64,000 nt of DNA from Brevirhabdus pacifica (GTDB lineage: Bacteria > Pseudomonadota > Alphaproteobacteria > Rhodobacterales > Rhodobacteraceae): contig NZ_PGFI01000013.1 of the NCBI RefSeq assembly GCF_002797755.1, forward strand, positions 124,001 to 188,000, read 5' to 3'. Position 1 is the stretch's first letter; the number at the start of each line of letters is the position of its first letter. Positions 9,146-17,096 of the stretch are shown here, piece by piece. Made by a program: the position numbers and the translations under genes. The notes below the pieces were generated by a model. That model saw only the letters and a program-made list of their open reading frames with translations, was not told the DNA's origin and did no database searches.

Positions 9146-10057
9146 TCAGTCGTCGCGGTTGCGGCAGATCACGCCGTGCAGGCCCCGCGGATCCATCCGG
9201 GAATGCATCGGCGAACCCGCGAAGACGTAGATGGGCGGGAAGGCAGGCACCCCCTCGGGCAGCGGCCGGTCGCGCAGAAGGATCACGTCGGCGTGCCGGG
9301 CCTCGTCCCCGCAGGGGTCGATCGCGGCATAGATCATGCCCGACCCCCGTTGCCGGGGCCCTTGGGCGCAACGGGTCGAAAGGACCGCGCCCGCACGCGC
9401 CGCGGTGTCCGGCGCCGCATCGACCCACAAGGCGATGCCCTGGCGCGAAAGTTCTGCCTGAAGCCTGCCGGCAAGTGCGGCCTGCTGTGCGGGGGGAAGA
9501 CGACGGCAGGCCAGAAAGACCGCGCCTGCGCCGGAGGAGCGTGCCCGCAGCGCCGCGTCGCGGGCCCAGGCCGAGACATCCACCGCCGGCGGATCGACCT
9601 GCATCACGCGGGGCGGCAGGGTCAGCAGCTTCAGCGCCTTGAAATTCGATCCCAGGATCGGGGCGACATGGGGCTGGTCGGGGCGCACCCAGTCCAGCCT
9701 TTGGTTTTCGCGCCCGTGCGGGGTGCCGGACCATTCCGCCGCCTCGAACAACGTCAGCTCGATGCTGCGTCTTTCGAAACGATGGGCATAGCGGCTTACC
9801 GGTCTGAGGTTCCGCGCCACAAGGCCGGTTTCCTCGTGAAGTTCGCGGATCGCGGCATCGGCGGCGGCTTCGCCGGGTTCGACCTTGCCGCCGGGTATTT
9901 CCCAGGTGCCGGGCGACATCTGGTCGGCCCTACGCTGTGCCAGGAGCACCCTGCCCTGTTGGTCGCGGACGATGCAGGCAGCCACGGCGATCGTTCCGGC
10001 GCGATCTGGGGCGGTCGGCCCGGGCCGCCGCGCGTAACGGTGCGCGAGACCCTGCAT
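9146..10057 (-). CDS. Nudix hydrolase with degenerate TenI/ThiE-like C-terminal region
   Basis: A 303-residue protein. Residues ~21-150 form a Nudix domain, with the full box GGKVEPGEAAADAAIRELHE followed by ETGL (pattern GX5EX7REUXEEXGU), so it should cleave a nucleoside diphosphate linked to X. The C-terminal half (PPAQQAALAGRLQAEL, then PPIYVFAGSP and GLHGVICR) looks like a worn copy of the thiamine-phosphate-synthase-like domain fused to Nudix in MutT-type proteins of other Proteobacteria. The start ATG overlaps the preceding small ORF's stop as TGATG. Nudix genes recur in some carboxysome loci; a metabolite-repair role is a guess. Confidence 0.85.
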   Translation of the reverse strand: MQGLAHRYARRPGPTAPDRAGTIAVAACIVRDQQGRVLLAQRRADQMSPGTWEIPGGKVEPGEAAADAAIRELHEETGLVARNLRPVSRYAHRFERRSIELTLFEAAEWSGTPHGRENQRLDWVRPDQPHVAPILGSNFKALKLLTLPPRVMQVDPPAVDVSAWARDAALRARSSGAGAVFLACRRLPPAQQAALAGRLQAELSRQGIALWVDAAPDTAARAGAVLSTRCAQGPRQRGSGMIYAAIDPCGDEARHADVILLRDRPLPEGVPAFPPIYVFAGSPMHSRMDPRGLHGVICRNRDD

Positions 10058-10236
10058 CAGTCGGGCCAGACGGAAAGCTCGGCCGGGGTCGCCGATCCGA
10101 AGGCGTCGGTCGTCCCAGCTGTCTGGCCAACCGTCCGGTCCGTGATCCGATCAGCGGTCTTCGGCTGGTCGTCGCCGGATTTGGCCTTGGCGGGCTTGCG
10201 GCCCGGTGCCTTGGAGGTTGGGGCATCGGTGTTCAT
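10057..10236 (-). CDS. 59-residue disordered protein with C-terminal Trp, McdB-like candidate
   Basis: A 59-codon ORF that exactly fills the gap between acRAF and the Nudix gene. Its ATG overlaps the acRAF stop (ATGA) and its TGA overlaps the Nudix start (TGATG), which is hard to explain unless it is translated. It starts MNTDAPTSKAPGRKPAKAKS, is rich in Ala, Thr, Lys, Asp and Pro with almost no hydrophobic core, and ends PAELSVWPD. Alpha-carboxysome McdB proteins are small, disordered, encoded near acRAF and carry a near-invariant C-terminal Trp, so this is a candidate. It is much shorter than typical McdB and no ParA-type McdA gene is in the window. It could instead be another carboxysome cargo or adaptor peptide. 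Confidence 0.7.
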   Translation of the reverse strand: MNTDAPTSKAPGRKPAKAKSGDDQPKTADRITDRTVGQTAGTTDAFGSATPAELSVWPD

Positions 10237-10526
10237 TCCGCGCCCTCCGCATAGGCTTCGTTGATCCGCAGGGCGAACTGGTCGCGCTCCGGGTCGTCTG
10301 GGATCGTCACGTTCACATAGGTCGCGGCGAACCCGAGGTCGGGAAACAGCCCTGTTTCTTCGGACAGGGCGTTAACGCGGTCCAGAAAGGCGCTTGTGCG
10401 CGCATAATCCGGAAATTCGAAACGGCGGGTGATGGATGCCGTCTTTCCGACGGTCTTCCAGTCGCTGGGCGTTGCTGCTGTCACACTCATCCCCGTTCCT
10501 GGCGTGATAGTCGTCATCAGTGTCAT
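10233..10526 (-). CDS. acRAF, alpha-carboxysome RuBisCO assembly factor
   Basis: A 97-residue protein of the pterin-4a-carbinolamine-dehydratase-like fold that acts as a chaperone for form I RuBisCO in alpha-carboxysome operons. The core reads SITRRFEFPDYARTSAFLDR, then ETGLFPDLGFAATYVNVTIP and a C-terminal acidic tail. The start at 10526 has GGGAGG eight bases upstream; a later Met (MSVTAATPSDW) is possible. It follows csoS1 after a strong hairpin and overlaps the 59-residue ORF by 4 bases. The His residues of true dehydratase active sites are not obvious, as expected for the RuBisCO factor. Confidence 0.88.
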   Translation of the reverse strand: MTLMTTITPGTGMSVTAATPSDWKTVGKTASITRRFEFPDYARTSAFLDRVNALSEETGLFPDLGFAATYVNVTIPDDPERDQFALRINEAYAEGAE

Positions 10527-10545
10527 GATTAATGCCTCCCATCTG

Positions 10546-10577
10546 CCCTCCGCCGGATCCTGGGACCCGACGGAGGG
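10546..10577 (-). other. Intercistronic hairpin between csoS1 and acRAF
   Basis: CCCTCCG (10546-10552) pairs with CGGAGGG (10571-10577). Within the 18-base interior, GGATCC/GGGTCC can also pair, giving a long, very stable stem on the leftward transcript. No T-run follows, so it looks more like a processing or mRNA-stability element that sets the high shell-gene level against lower acRAF than a full terminator. Confidence 0.6.
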
Positions 10578-10614
10578 GGATTGAAACGAAGCCAGACGTC
10601 CTGTCGTTGGCCGT

Positions 10615-10914
10615 TTATGCGCTGGCGTCGGTGGGGAGGACGTTCTCGACCTCCGAATGCGGACGGGCGATGATGTGCGCCGCCGCAAGGCCGTCTCCGA
10701 CCCGCTCGCAGGCGTCAGCGCCCGCACGAACCGCCGCGTTCACGGCACCGGTTTCGCCGCGCACCATGACGGTGACATAACCGCCGCCCACGAACTGGCG
10801 CGAGATCAGGCGCACTTCGGACGCCTTGGTCATGGCATCCGCTGCCTCGATTGCCGGAACCAGGCCACGCGTTTCGATCATTCCCAGGGCGATGCCCGCT
10901 CTTTCAGTCGCCAT
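10615..10914 (-). CDS. csoS1: CsoS1 carboxysome hexameric shell protein
   Basis: A 99-residue single BMC-domain protein that forms hexagonal shell tiles. Motifs are ALGMIETRGLVPAIEAADAM, then VRLISRQFVGGGYVTVMVRG and GAVNAAVRAGADACERVGDG, all typical of CsoS1A/C. The frame runs upstream to 11016, but the ATG at 10914 has GAGAGGAG just before it and gives the family length. It is the only CsoS1-type gene in the operon; other alpha-carboxysome operons usually carry two or three copies plus CsoS1D. One tile type alone would have to build every facet. Confidence 0.96.
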   Translation of the reverse strand: MATERAGIALGMIETRGLVPAIEAADAMTKASEVRLISRQFVGGGYVTVMVRGETGAVNAAVRAGADACERVGDGLAAAHIIARPHSEVENVLPTDASA

Positions 10915-10985
10915 TGTTTTCTCCTCTCTGGCTAAGCTTCTTCCATTCATCGCGCCGCCCGGACTGCCCGGGCGCCGCCGATCCG

Positions 10986-11264
10986 TTACGTTCCGGCGCG
11001 TGCCGGTCCGTGCCATTTGTCTTCGTCCCAGTCGTCGATGATCCCGCCGATCGTCAGATCGGTCGTGACCCGCGGGTCACCGGTGGCGATCCGCGCGGAC
11101 GAATAGGCGATGGTGATGACGAAATCGCCGACCCTTGCGCCCACCGCGTCGACCGCGACCTCGAAATTGCCCCGGGCATCCTCGAGAACCCGCAGGGGGC
11201 GGGCTTGCAGGCCGCTCACCCGTTGGGTGGTGACCAGATCCCGGACGACGCGCATGATGTTCAT
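10986..11264 (-). CDS. csoS4B: CsoS4B carboxysome pentameric vertex protein
   Basis: A 92-residue BMC vertex (EutN/CcmL/CsoS4) protein that caps the twelve corners of the icosahedral shell. It begins MNIMRVVRDLVTTQRVSGLQ and contains LRVLEDARGNFEVAVDAVG and GDFVITIAYSSARIATG, typical of the family. Its ATG overlaps the csoS4A stop by 4 bases, so the two vertex proteins are probably translationally coupled. The DLTIGGIIDDWD segment parallels DLTIVGIIDFWE in CsoS4A. Confidence 0.95.
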   Translation of the reverse strand: MNIMRVVRDLVTTQRVSGLQARPLRVLEDARGNFEVAVDAVGARVGDFVITIAYSSARIATGDPRVTTDLTIGGIIDDWDEDKWHGPARAGT

Positions 11265-11530
11265 GGTGCCGCCTTCCCGGCCGCATCGGCCTCCCAGAAG
11301 TCGATGATGCCTACGATTGTCAGGTCCGAGGGGTATTTCGCGTGGCCCGCGGCGTCCTTTGCCGCCGAGCTGCCGACCGCAATGACCCAGTCGCCTTCCT
11401 TGCAGCCCACCGGATCGACGGCGACCGAGCGGCTTCCGCCTTTTTCGCGCACGACCAGAAGGCGGTGATTTTCAAGCTGCGTGATCCGCGCGGTGGCGAC
11501 CAGCGTTCGTTCCACCTGAAAGATTTTCAT
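11261..11530 (-). CDS. csoS4A: CsoS4A carboxysome pentameric vertex protein
   Basis: An 89-residue BMC vertex protein paralogous to CsoS4B. It opens MKIFQVERTLVATARITQLE, followed by the typical RLLVVREKGGSRSVAVDPVG and GDWVIAVGSSAAKDAAG segments and a C-terminal DLTIVGIIDFWE. Five copies close a corner of the shell. The start overlaps the csoSCA stop by ATGA and the stop overlaps csoS4B. Confidence 0.95.
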   Translation of the reverse strand: MKIFQVERTLVATARITQLENHRLLVVREKGGSRSVAVDPVGCKEGDWVIAVGSSAAKDAAGHAKYPSDLTIVGIIDFWEADAAGKAAP

Positions 11531-13014
11531 GTCCGAGCCTCCAGAAACTCCAGCGCACCGCCGGTGCCGGGCCGCAGCGCCGCCTCGACCGTCACGCGGG
11601 CCTCGGTTTCCATTGCGAGAACCGCCGCGCGCATCCTGTCCGCGACCTCGGCCGCCGCCCGGTCGTCGCCGGGGATCTCGGGGTCGAAGTCCCGCAGCAC
11701 CAGGACCGGCACGTTTGCGGAGGATTGACCGGCCAGGATATGAAGGCCGACCTTCAGGTCCTGCGCGCCTTCCTCGACCGAATTCATCTGCGCCTGGAAC
11801 GCCAGGTTGCGCAGCTGCACATCATCCACCGGGTCGCCGATCACGATCAGCTTTTCGGCGTGGCCCGCTTCGGGATAGGGGCCGTGATATTTCTGCAAGA
11901 CGGCATCGACCTGGGCGATGTTGTTCTTCAGAAGGTAGCCGCAGAACCAGCGCATTCCCTCGGTTCCCGCGTCGTCGGCGTGAACCCCGGCGGCCCGGGC
12001 GACCGCTTCACGCACCGCATCCTTGGCGGCGTCGCGGGGCATGTCGCGGGTCGTCTGGTATAGGTCGGCCGCATCGACGAAACGGTTGTCATCCATCGCT
12101 CCCGAGGCGTCGGGCACATGCACGCGGATCGCGTCCGTGTCGGTGTCGAGCCCGATCAGAAGCAGGGCGATTTCGTCCCCGGCGCCGTGCATGGCCTGGG
12201 CGGCCGCCTGGAATTCAAGCAGGCGGCCATGAAGCGCGGTCATGGCGCGGCAGGTATCGCTGCCGTGGGCGGCACAGCCGTCGTGGGCGGGATCGACGCT
12301 GGAGTAGTGATAGACGCCGACCTTCAGGAAGCGGGTGCCCGCGTCGGGCGCGTTGGGCAAGCCCCGGCGATGACGGTTCAGCTCGACCTCTTCCCATTCG
12401 TGCAGGTTCTGCGCCACGTTGAACATGGCCCCCGCGAAGGATTTGCGCGCCGTGACGATGGACAGCGGGATCCGCAGAACCGCCCCCAGCAGACCGGCCA
12501 GGCGGCCATCGGCGCAGGGGGTGATATCGACCGCGTGGAAACCCCAGCGGCGGATCAGCTCGGCAACGGGCTCGCCATCGTCCGAGGCGTAGCGGTCCCG
12601 TTCCGTCCCGCTTTGAACAAGCGTCGCGAACAGGCGGCTGGCGGCGCGGGCATGGATCGCACCCATGTCCAGCGGGCGGGTCCAGTGGGCGTGAAACCAA
12701 TCCGGGTCGGCATCGACGCCGATCGCACGAAGCCGCGCGACGGCAAGGGCCGGGAAATCATCCTCGAACTGCCGGGGCGCAAGATCGCGAAGCGTCTCGG
12801 ACAGACGGGCGAAGCTGCTTTCGACCTCCTGCTCGCGGCGGTCCAGGTCCAGCGCGATCGCCGGTTCCGCGAAGGGGTGACTACCCCCCCCGACCGATAG
12901 GGAGAGGGCCGGCCGGGAGGGTGTGCTGCGAGGGCGCGCTTTCTGCGCCATCGGAACCCAGCTTGCGCGCCAGGCCTTGTTCGGCCCGGAGGAGGTGTGA
13001 ATTGCGCTCATCAT
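11527..13014 (-). CDS. csoSCA: CsoSCA, carboxysomal carbonic anhydrase (CsoS3)
   Basis: A 495-residue epsilon/beta-subclass carbonic anhydrase that converts bicarbonate to CO2 inside the shell next to RuBisCO. The zinc ligands are recognisable as Cys in VDITPCADGRLAG, His in VGVYHYSSVDP and Cys in DGCAAHGSDT. The N-terminal ~50 residues are basic and Ser/Pro-rich, in keeping with the peptide that tethers CsoSCA to RuBisCO. Its C-terminal half is the inactive domain duplicate seen in the family. The ATG at 13014 overlaps the csoS2 stop; a second ATG follows directly. Confidence 0.95.
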   Translation of the reverse strand: MMSAIHTSSGPNKAWRASWVPMAQKARPRSTPSRPALSLSVGGGSHPFAEPAIALDLDRREQEVESSFARLSETLRDLAPRQFEDDFPALAVARLRAIGVDADPDWFHAHWTRPLDMGAIHARAASRLFATLVQSGTERDRYASDDGEPVAELIRRWGFHAVDITPCADGRLAGLLGAVLRIPLSIVTARKSFAGAMFNVAQNLHEWEEVELNRHRRGLPNAPDAGTRFLKVGVYHYSSVDPAHDGCAAHGSDTCRAMTALHGRLLEFQAAAQAMHGAGDEIALLLIGLDTDTDAIRVHVPDASGAMDDNRFVDAADLYQTTRDMPRDAAKDAVREAVARAAGVHADDAGTEGMRWFCGYLLKNNIAQVDAVLQKYHGPYPEAGHAEKLIVIGDPVDDVQLRNLAFQAQMNSVEEGAQDLKVGLHILAGQSSANVPVLVLRDFDPEIPGDDRAAAEVADRMRAAVLAMETEARVTVEAALRPGTGGALEFLEART

Positions 13015-15173
13015 CCGGCCGCTCCGCCCGAAAGGGTGACCGTCGCGCCGGAGGCGGGCGTGCCGCCGGTGGCGCCGGTAACGGGGCTGACGGGATCATA
13101 ATGAGGGGCCTTGGACTTGAAGGACCGGGCGCCCGCGAAGGAGTTCGCGCTACCGGACCGCTCCGAAGGGTTGCGCCCGGCGGCAAAGAAATCCTCGGTG
13201 CCGGTCACGTGCCGGTTTTCGCTCCAGGCCGAGCCGGTGATGTTCGCGCCGCGGGTAGAGCCCTCGCCGGTGATGTTGCCGCGGGCGGGGCGCTGGCCGG
13301 ATTGCCCGCCGCCTGCCCCGCTACGCCGGGGGGCATGGAATTCGGCGTTGCCCGTCACCTTGCCCTCGCCCCGGGCGAAGGTGCCGGTGATGGCGGAAGG
13401 TGCCTGTTCCTCGGCCGGGCGGGTGGCGCGGGCCTGAAGATGCGTCTCGCGCTGGGGCGACATCACCGAGAAGCCGGCGATCGACTGGCAGACGGGGTCG
13501 CCGTCATCCTCGCGGCCACGCTCCGCGGCGACGAAATAGCTGGAGCCTGTGATGTTACGGTCGGCGCCGCGCCCTGTGCCCGAGACCATGGGATCGTTGA
13601 GCGGCACGTTGCCGGTGATGGCGCGCGGCATCTGCTTGGCGCGGCGCGCGTCCTCGGCGCAGGCGGTTTCGGGATCGCACCAGCCCTGGGCACCGCTGGC
13701 GCCGTAATAGGGCGTGCCGGTCAGCGTCTGGCAGGCACCATGTTCGGAGCCGGTGACCCGGCGGTCGCGTTCCATCTCGGGGCCGGTGATCGTCTGGCCG
13801 CCCCAGGTCTGGGATGCCGTGACCTTCCCGCCCGAGGCCGGATCCGCGCGGCCGCCTTCGGGGGCCGACATCGCCTGCTGGGATGCGGGGGCAAGATATT
13901 GCGATCCGGTCAGACTGTGGGCCGAGCCGTTCTCGTCCCCGGTGACCCGGGCCGAACGCCCGATCGCCGTGCCCGAGACCGAATGCCCCGCCAGCGTCTG
14001 CTCGACCGCGCGTTCGGTGTCGCGGCTGCGGGAGCCGACAGAACGTGCCGAGCGGCCCAGGTTCGTTCCGAAGACCGATGTACCATGGGGCTGCGATTGC
14101 CGGGCGAACTGCGCGCCGGTGGGCACGATGCTTTCCCCGCGGCCTTCGACATCGGTGAATTTCTGGTCGGCGTTGCCGGTGATCCGAAGATCGGCGTTGT
14201 CCTCGTCCCCGGTGATGCGCACGCCCGACCGGACCATGGTGCCCGATACGGTCTGTCCGCCGCCGGTCCGGGCATGCCCGACCTTGCCGGCCGAAGCGCG
14301 GTAACCGCCCTCGGTCCCGCCGACATATTGCGTGCCGGTCAGCGGCTTGTCATGGCCTGCCTCGGCGCCGGTCATGGCGCGGCCCGAGGCATAGCTGAGG
14401 CCGGTGACGGTCGCGTTGGCGACGGCGGTGGTGACCGAATGCACCTTGCGGGGGTAGCTCATCTCGCCCTGGCGCGCGGCCTGGGCCTGCGTGGCGCAGG
14501 ACTGCTCGCCATTGCCGAGCTTGGCCCGGCGGGCGCGATACATCTGTGCGATTTCCCGCCCCGACAGCCGTTCGGGCGCCGGACCCGGCAGATCGACCGA
14601 GCTGGGATCGGGCATCGAACTGCCCATGGGGGCCTGTGCGACATCGCGGGGCATATCAGCCTCGCGGAAGCCCGAGCGGACGCGCTCGCTTGCCGCCGGA
14701 AGCGCGGCCTTGCCCTTGGAGAGGGCGCGGCGGCGGGCGATCGACGCCTCGCGGCCACCCTTGGGCTGGGGCGCGGAGCCCGCGTTGGAATTCTGGGGTG
14801 CGGACGGCTGAGCGGTGGCCGTGGTCCCGGGCAGCGACGCCTCCCGGAAGCCCGAGCGGAGACGCTCGGAGGCACCAGGCAGCGCGGCCTTGCCCTTGGA
14901 CAGGGCGCGTCGACGCTCGATCGAGGCGGCGCGGCCGGTGGCGACCCCGCCGGCGGCCGGGGATGCCGGTGCCGGGGGCGGGCTCACGACCGTGTTCATG
15001 GTCACTTTCGCGTCCGCAGGGGTCGTCTTGGCGGGCATGTCGGCTTCACGAAAACCGGAACGCACCCGTTCGGAGGCCACCGGAAGGGCGGCCTTGCCCT
15101 GGGACAGCATCCGCCGTCTCAGCTGCGAGGCCTCGCGTCCGGACATGCCTTCGAGTGTGTTCTGGCTTGTCAT
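13011..15173 (-). CDS. csoS2: CsoS2, carboxysome assembly scaffold (short form)
   Basis: A 720-residue intrinsically disordered scaffold that links RuBisCO to the shell; the best studied homologue has about 870. The N-terminal region has four RuBisCO-binding motifs at about residues 11, 79, 136 and 205, three within a repeated ~35-residue unit (GREASIARRRALSKGKAALP plus SERVRSGFREADMP). The middle region has about four M-repeats with VTG/ITG signatures (VTGLSYASGRAMTG, VSGTMVRSGVRITGDED, VSGTAIGRSARVTGDEN, ITGPEMERDRRVTG), fewer than the usual six or so. The C-terminal domain includes ITGSSYFVAAER and VTGTEDFFAAGR. I counted only five Cys, most M-repeats having none. The start at 15173 was chosen over an upstream extension to 15287. 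Confidence 0.94.
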   Translation of the reverse strand: MTSQNTLEGMSGREASQLRRRMLSQGKAALPVASERVRSGFREADMPAKTTPADAKVTMNTVVSPPPAPASPAAGGVATGRAASIERRRALSKGKAALPGASERLRSGFREASLPGTTATAQPSAPQNSNAGSAPQPKGGREASIARRRALSKGKAALPAASERVRSGFREADMPRDVAQAPMGSSMPDPSSVDLPGPAPERLSGREIAQMYRARRAKLGNGEQSCATQAQAARQGEMSYPRKVHSVTTAVANATVTGLSYASGRAMTGAEAGHDKPLTGTQYVGGTEGGYRASAGKVGHARTGGGQTVSGTMVRSGVRITGDEDNADLRITGNADQKFTDVEGRGESIVPTGAQFARQSQPHGTSVFGTNLGRSARSVGSRSRDTERAVEQTLAGHSVSGTAIGRSARVTGDENGSAHSLTGSQYLAPASQQAMSAPEGGRADPASGGKVTASQTWGGQTITGPEMERDRRVTGSEHGACQTLTGTPYYGASGAQGWCDPETACAEDARRAKQMPRAITGNVPLNDPMVSGTGRGADRNITGSSYFVAAERGREDDGDPVCQSIAGFSVMSPQRETHLQARATRPAEEQAPSAITGTFARGEGKVTGNAEFHAPRRSGAGGGQSGQRPARGNITGEGSTRGANITGSAWSENRHVTGTEDFFAAGRNPSERSGSANSFAGARSFKSKAPHYDPVSPVTGATGGTPASGATVTLSGGAAG

Positions 15174-15216
15174 GTTATACTCCACTCCGATCCGTCTTGA
15201 TCCCAGGTTCCGTTGC

Positions 15217-15549
15217 TCAGGCGCGGTAGACCACGAAGGCCATGCCCTGCGATTGAGCGTAGTTGTCGTAGGCGATGAACCGGACATGCATGCCCGGGTT
15301 GGCCCGGTGACATGCCTCGAGTTCGTTCAGCACCAGTTCCACCGATTGCGTGCCGAAGAACGGCAGCTTCCACAGATACCAGAAGTTGGAAAAGGACTTC
15401 TCGGGCTCGGTGTATTCGATGGCGGGGTTCCAGCCGCGAGAGATGCAATAGGCGATCTGCTGCGCCATCCTCTCGGGGGACATCGGGGGAAGATACGAGA
15501 ATGTCTCGGTTCTCGTCTTGGTTTCGGGATAGGCGGATGCGTCAGCCAT
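15217..15549 (-). CDS. cbbS: RuBisCO small subunit, form IA
   Basis: A 110-residue small subunit of form I RuBisCO. It has [20 protein letters not shown] near the start, then [12 protein letters not shown] and [20 protein letters not shown], as in the carboxysomal IA type. CGGAGACGATC directly before the ATG is a reasonable ribosome-binding site. It lies 39 bases after cbbL and 43 bases before csoS2. Confidence 0.97.
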   Translation of the reverse strand: MADASAYPETKTRTETFSYLPPMSPERMAQQIAYCISRGWNPAIEYTEPEKSFSNFWYLWKLPFFGTQSVELVLNELEACHRANPGMHVRFIAYDNYAQSQGMAFVVYRA

Positions 15550-15588
15550 GATCGTCTCCGATTGTCATTTTGCGGGAAGTGCGGCTTC

Positions 15589-17001
15589 TCAGGCGTCGAG
15601 CTTGTCGACGGTGTCGAAGTCGAACTTGATCTCTTTCCAGGTCTCCATGGCGACCGCCAGCTCGGGGCTGTGGCGGGCGGCCTCGGTCAGGATATCGCGA
15701 CCTTCCCTCTCGACCGCGCGACCCTGGTTGCGGGCCTCGGTGCAGGCTTCCAGGGCGACCCGGTTGGCGTGTGCGCCCGCGGCGTTGCCCCAGGGGTGGC
15801 CAAGGGTGCCGCCGCCGAACTGCAGACAGGCGTCATCGCCGAAGATCTGGACCAGCGCCGGCATGTGCCAGACGTGGATACCGCCCGAGGCGACCGGCAT
15901 CACACCGGGCATCGCGCCCCAGTCCTGGTCGAAGAACAAACCACGCTTGCGGTTCTCGGGGATGAAGGGTTCGCGCATCTGGTCGACCCAGCCCAGCGTC
16001 GCCTCGCGGTCGCCCTCGAGCTTGCCGACGACGGTGCCCGAGTGCATGTGGTCGCCACCCGAAAGCCGCAGACACTTGGTCAGGACGCGGAAGTGGATGC
16101 CGTGCATCGGGTTGCGGTCGACGACCGCGTGCATGGCCCGGTGGATGTGCAGCAACATGCCGTTTTCGCGACACCAGTTGGCAAGGCCCGTGTTGGCCGT
16201 GAAACCGGCGGTAAAGAAATCGTGCATGATGATCGGCGCGCCAAGTTGCTTGGCGAATTCCGCGCGCTTGTACATCTCTTCGGGCGTGGCCGCGGTGACG
16301 TTCAGGTAGTGACCCTTGCGCTCGCCGGTCTCGGCCTCGGCCTTCTGGACGGCCTCCATGACGAACTCGAACCGGTGCTGCCAGCGCATGAAGGGCTGAG
16401 AGTTGATGTTCTCGTCGTCCTTGGTGAAGTCCAGACCGCCGCGAAGGCATTCATAGACCGCACGACCGTAGTTCTTGGCCGACAGGCCCAGCTTGGGCTT
16501 GATCGTGCAACCCAGCAGCGCACGGCCATACTTGTTCAGCCGGTCGCGTTCCACCTGGATGCCGTTGGGCGGGCCGCCGCATGTCTTGACGTAGGCCAGC
16601 GGGAAACGGATGTCCTCGAGGCGCAGCGAGCGCACGGCCTTGAAGCCGAAGACGTTGCCCACAAGCGAGGTCAGGACGTTGACGACAGAGCCTTCCTCGA
16701 ACAGGTCGATGGGATAGGCGATGAAGGCGAAGAAGGCGTCGCGGTTGCCCGGCACTTCCTCGATCCGGTAGCAGCGACCCTTGTAATATTCCAGGTCGGT
16801 CAGAAGGTCAGTCCAGACCGTCGTCCATGTGCCGGTCGAGCTTTCGGCTGCGACCGCGGCGGCGGCTTCCTCACGCGGAACACCTTCCTGGGCTACGACC
16901 TTGAACACGGCCAAAAGGTCCGTATCCAGAGGCACGTAATCGGGCGTCCAGTAAGTCTTGGCGTAGTCCTTGACGCCTGCTTGATACGTTTTCTCGGCCA
17001 A
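15589..17001 (-). CDS. cbbL: RuBisCO large subunit, form IA (TTG start)
   Basis: The catalytic large subunit of ribulose-1,5-bisphosphate carboxylase/oxygenase. Hallmarks include [20 protein letters not shown] (carbamylated Lys and metal ligands), [14 protein letters not shown] and [20 protein letters not shown]. An ATG at 17037 opens the frame but has no ribosome-binding site. The TTG at 17001 has GGGAGGAG seven bases upstream and gives a 470-residue protein starting [18 protein letters not shown], matching the family's usual N-terminus and length. The gene heads the carboxysome operon and is divergent from a cbbR gene. The IA type is the one packaged in alpha-carboxysomes. Confidence 0.97.
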   Translation of the reverse strand: MAEKTYQAGVKDYAKTYWTPDYVPLDTDLLAVFKVVAQEGVPREEAAAAVAAESSTGTWTTVWTDLLTDLEYYKGRCYRIEEVPGNRDAFFAFIAYPIDLFEEGSVVNVLTSLVGNVFGFKAVRSLRLEDIRFPLAYVKTCGGPPNGIQVERDRLNKYGRALLGCTIKPKLGLSAKNYGRAVYECLRGGLDFTKDDENINSQPFMRWQHRFEFVMEAVQKAEAETGERKGHYLNVTAATPEEMYKRAEFAKQLGAPIIMHDFFTAGFTANTGLANWCRENGMLLHIHRAMHAVVDRNPMHGIHFRVLTKCLRLSGGDHMHSGTVVGKLEGDREATLGWVDQMREPFIPENRKRGLFFDQDWGAMPGVMPVASGGIHVWHMPALVQIFGDDACLQFGGGTLGHPWGNAAGAHANRVALEACTEARNQGRAVEREGRDILTEAARHSPELAVAMETWKEIKFDFDTVDKLDA

Positions 17002-17054
17002 CGCAGCTCCTCCCGGGTCGAATTTTTGAACAGTCATCTACTGTGGTTGCTTGA

Positions 17055-17084
17055 ACCATAGGCGGGTTTAGAACATTCGCACAA
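17055..17084 (-). promoter_or_regulatory. Candidate cbbL promoter
   Basis: On the leftward strand, TTGTGC (17084-17079) is followed after 17-18 bases by CTATGG/TATGGT (around 17060), a fair sigma-70 match. It lies just downstream of the CbbR box at 17097-17119, the position from which LysR regulators activate. A transcript would start near 17049, about 48 bases before the TTG start. Confidence 0.4.
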
Positions 17085-17096
17085 ATTACCTGTTGT

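Noticed and set aside
7277-10264. A 995-codon open frame on the + strand across dabB and the Nudix gene
   Set aside because: It is the mirror of real genes on the other strand; its product is Arg/Gly/His/Gln-rich with no domain.
14690-15170. Tandem DNA repeats as a mobile or satellite element
   Set aside because: The repeats encode the N-terminal RuBisCO-binding motifs of CsoS2 and stay in frame.
13011-15173. Programmed -1 frameshift in csoS2 as in Halothiobacillus
   Set aside because: I could not identify a slippery heptamer with a downstream structure with confidence.
12921-15200. A 759-codon open frame on the + strand over csoS2
   Set aside because: CsoS2's repeats and GC-rich codons create it; no recognisable domain, while the opposite frame is a clear scaffold protein.
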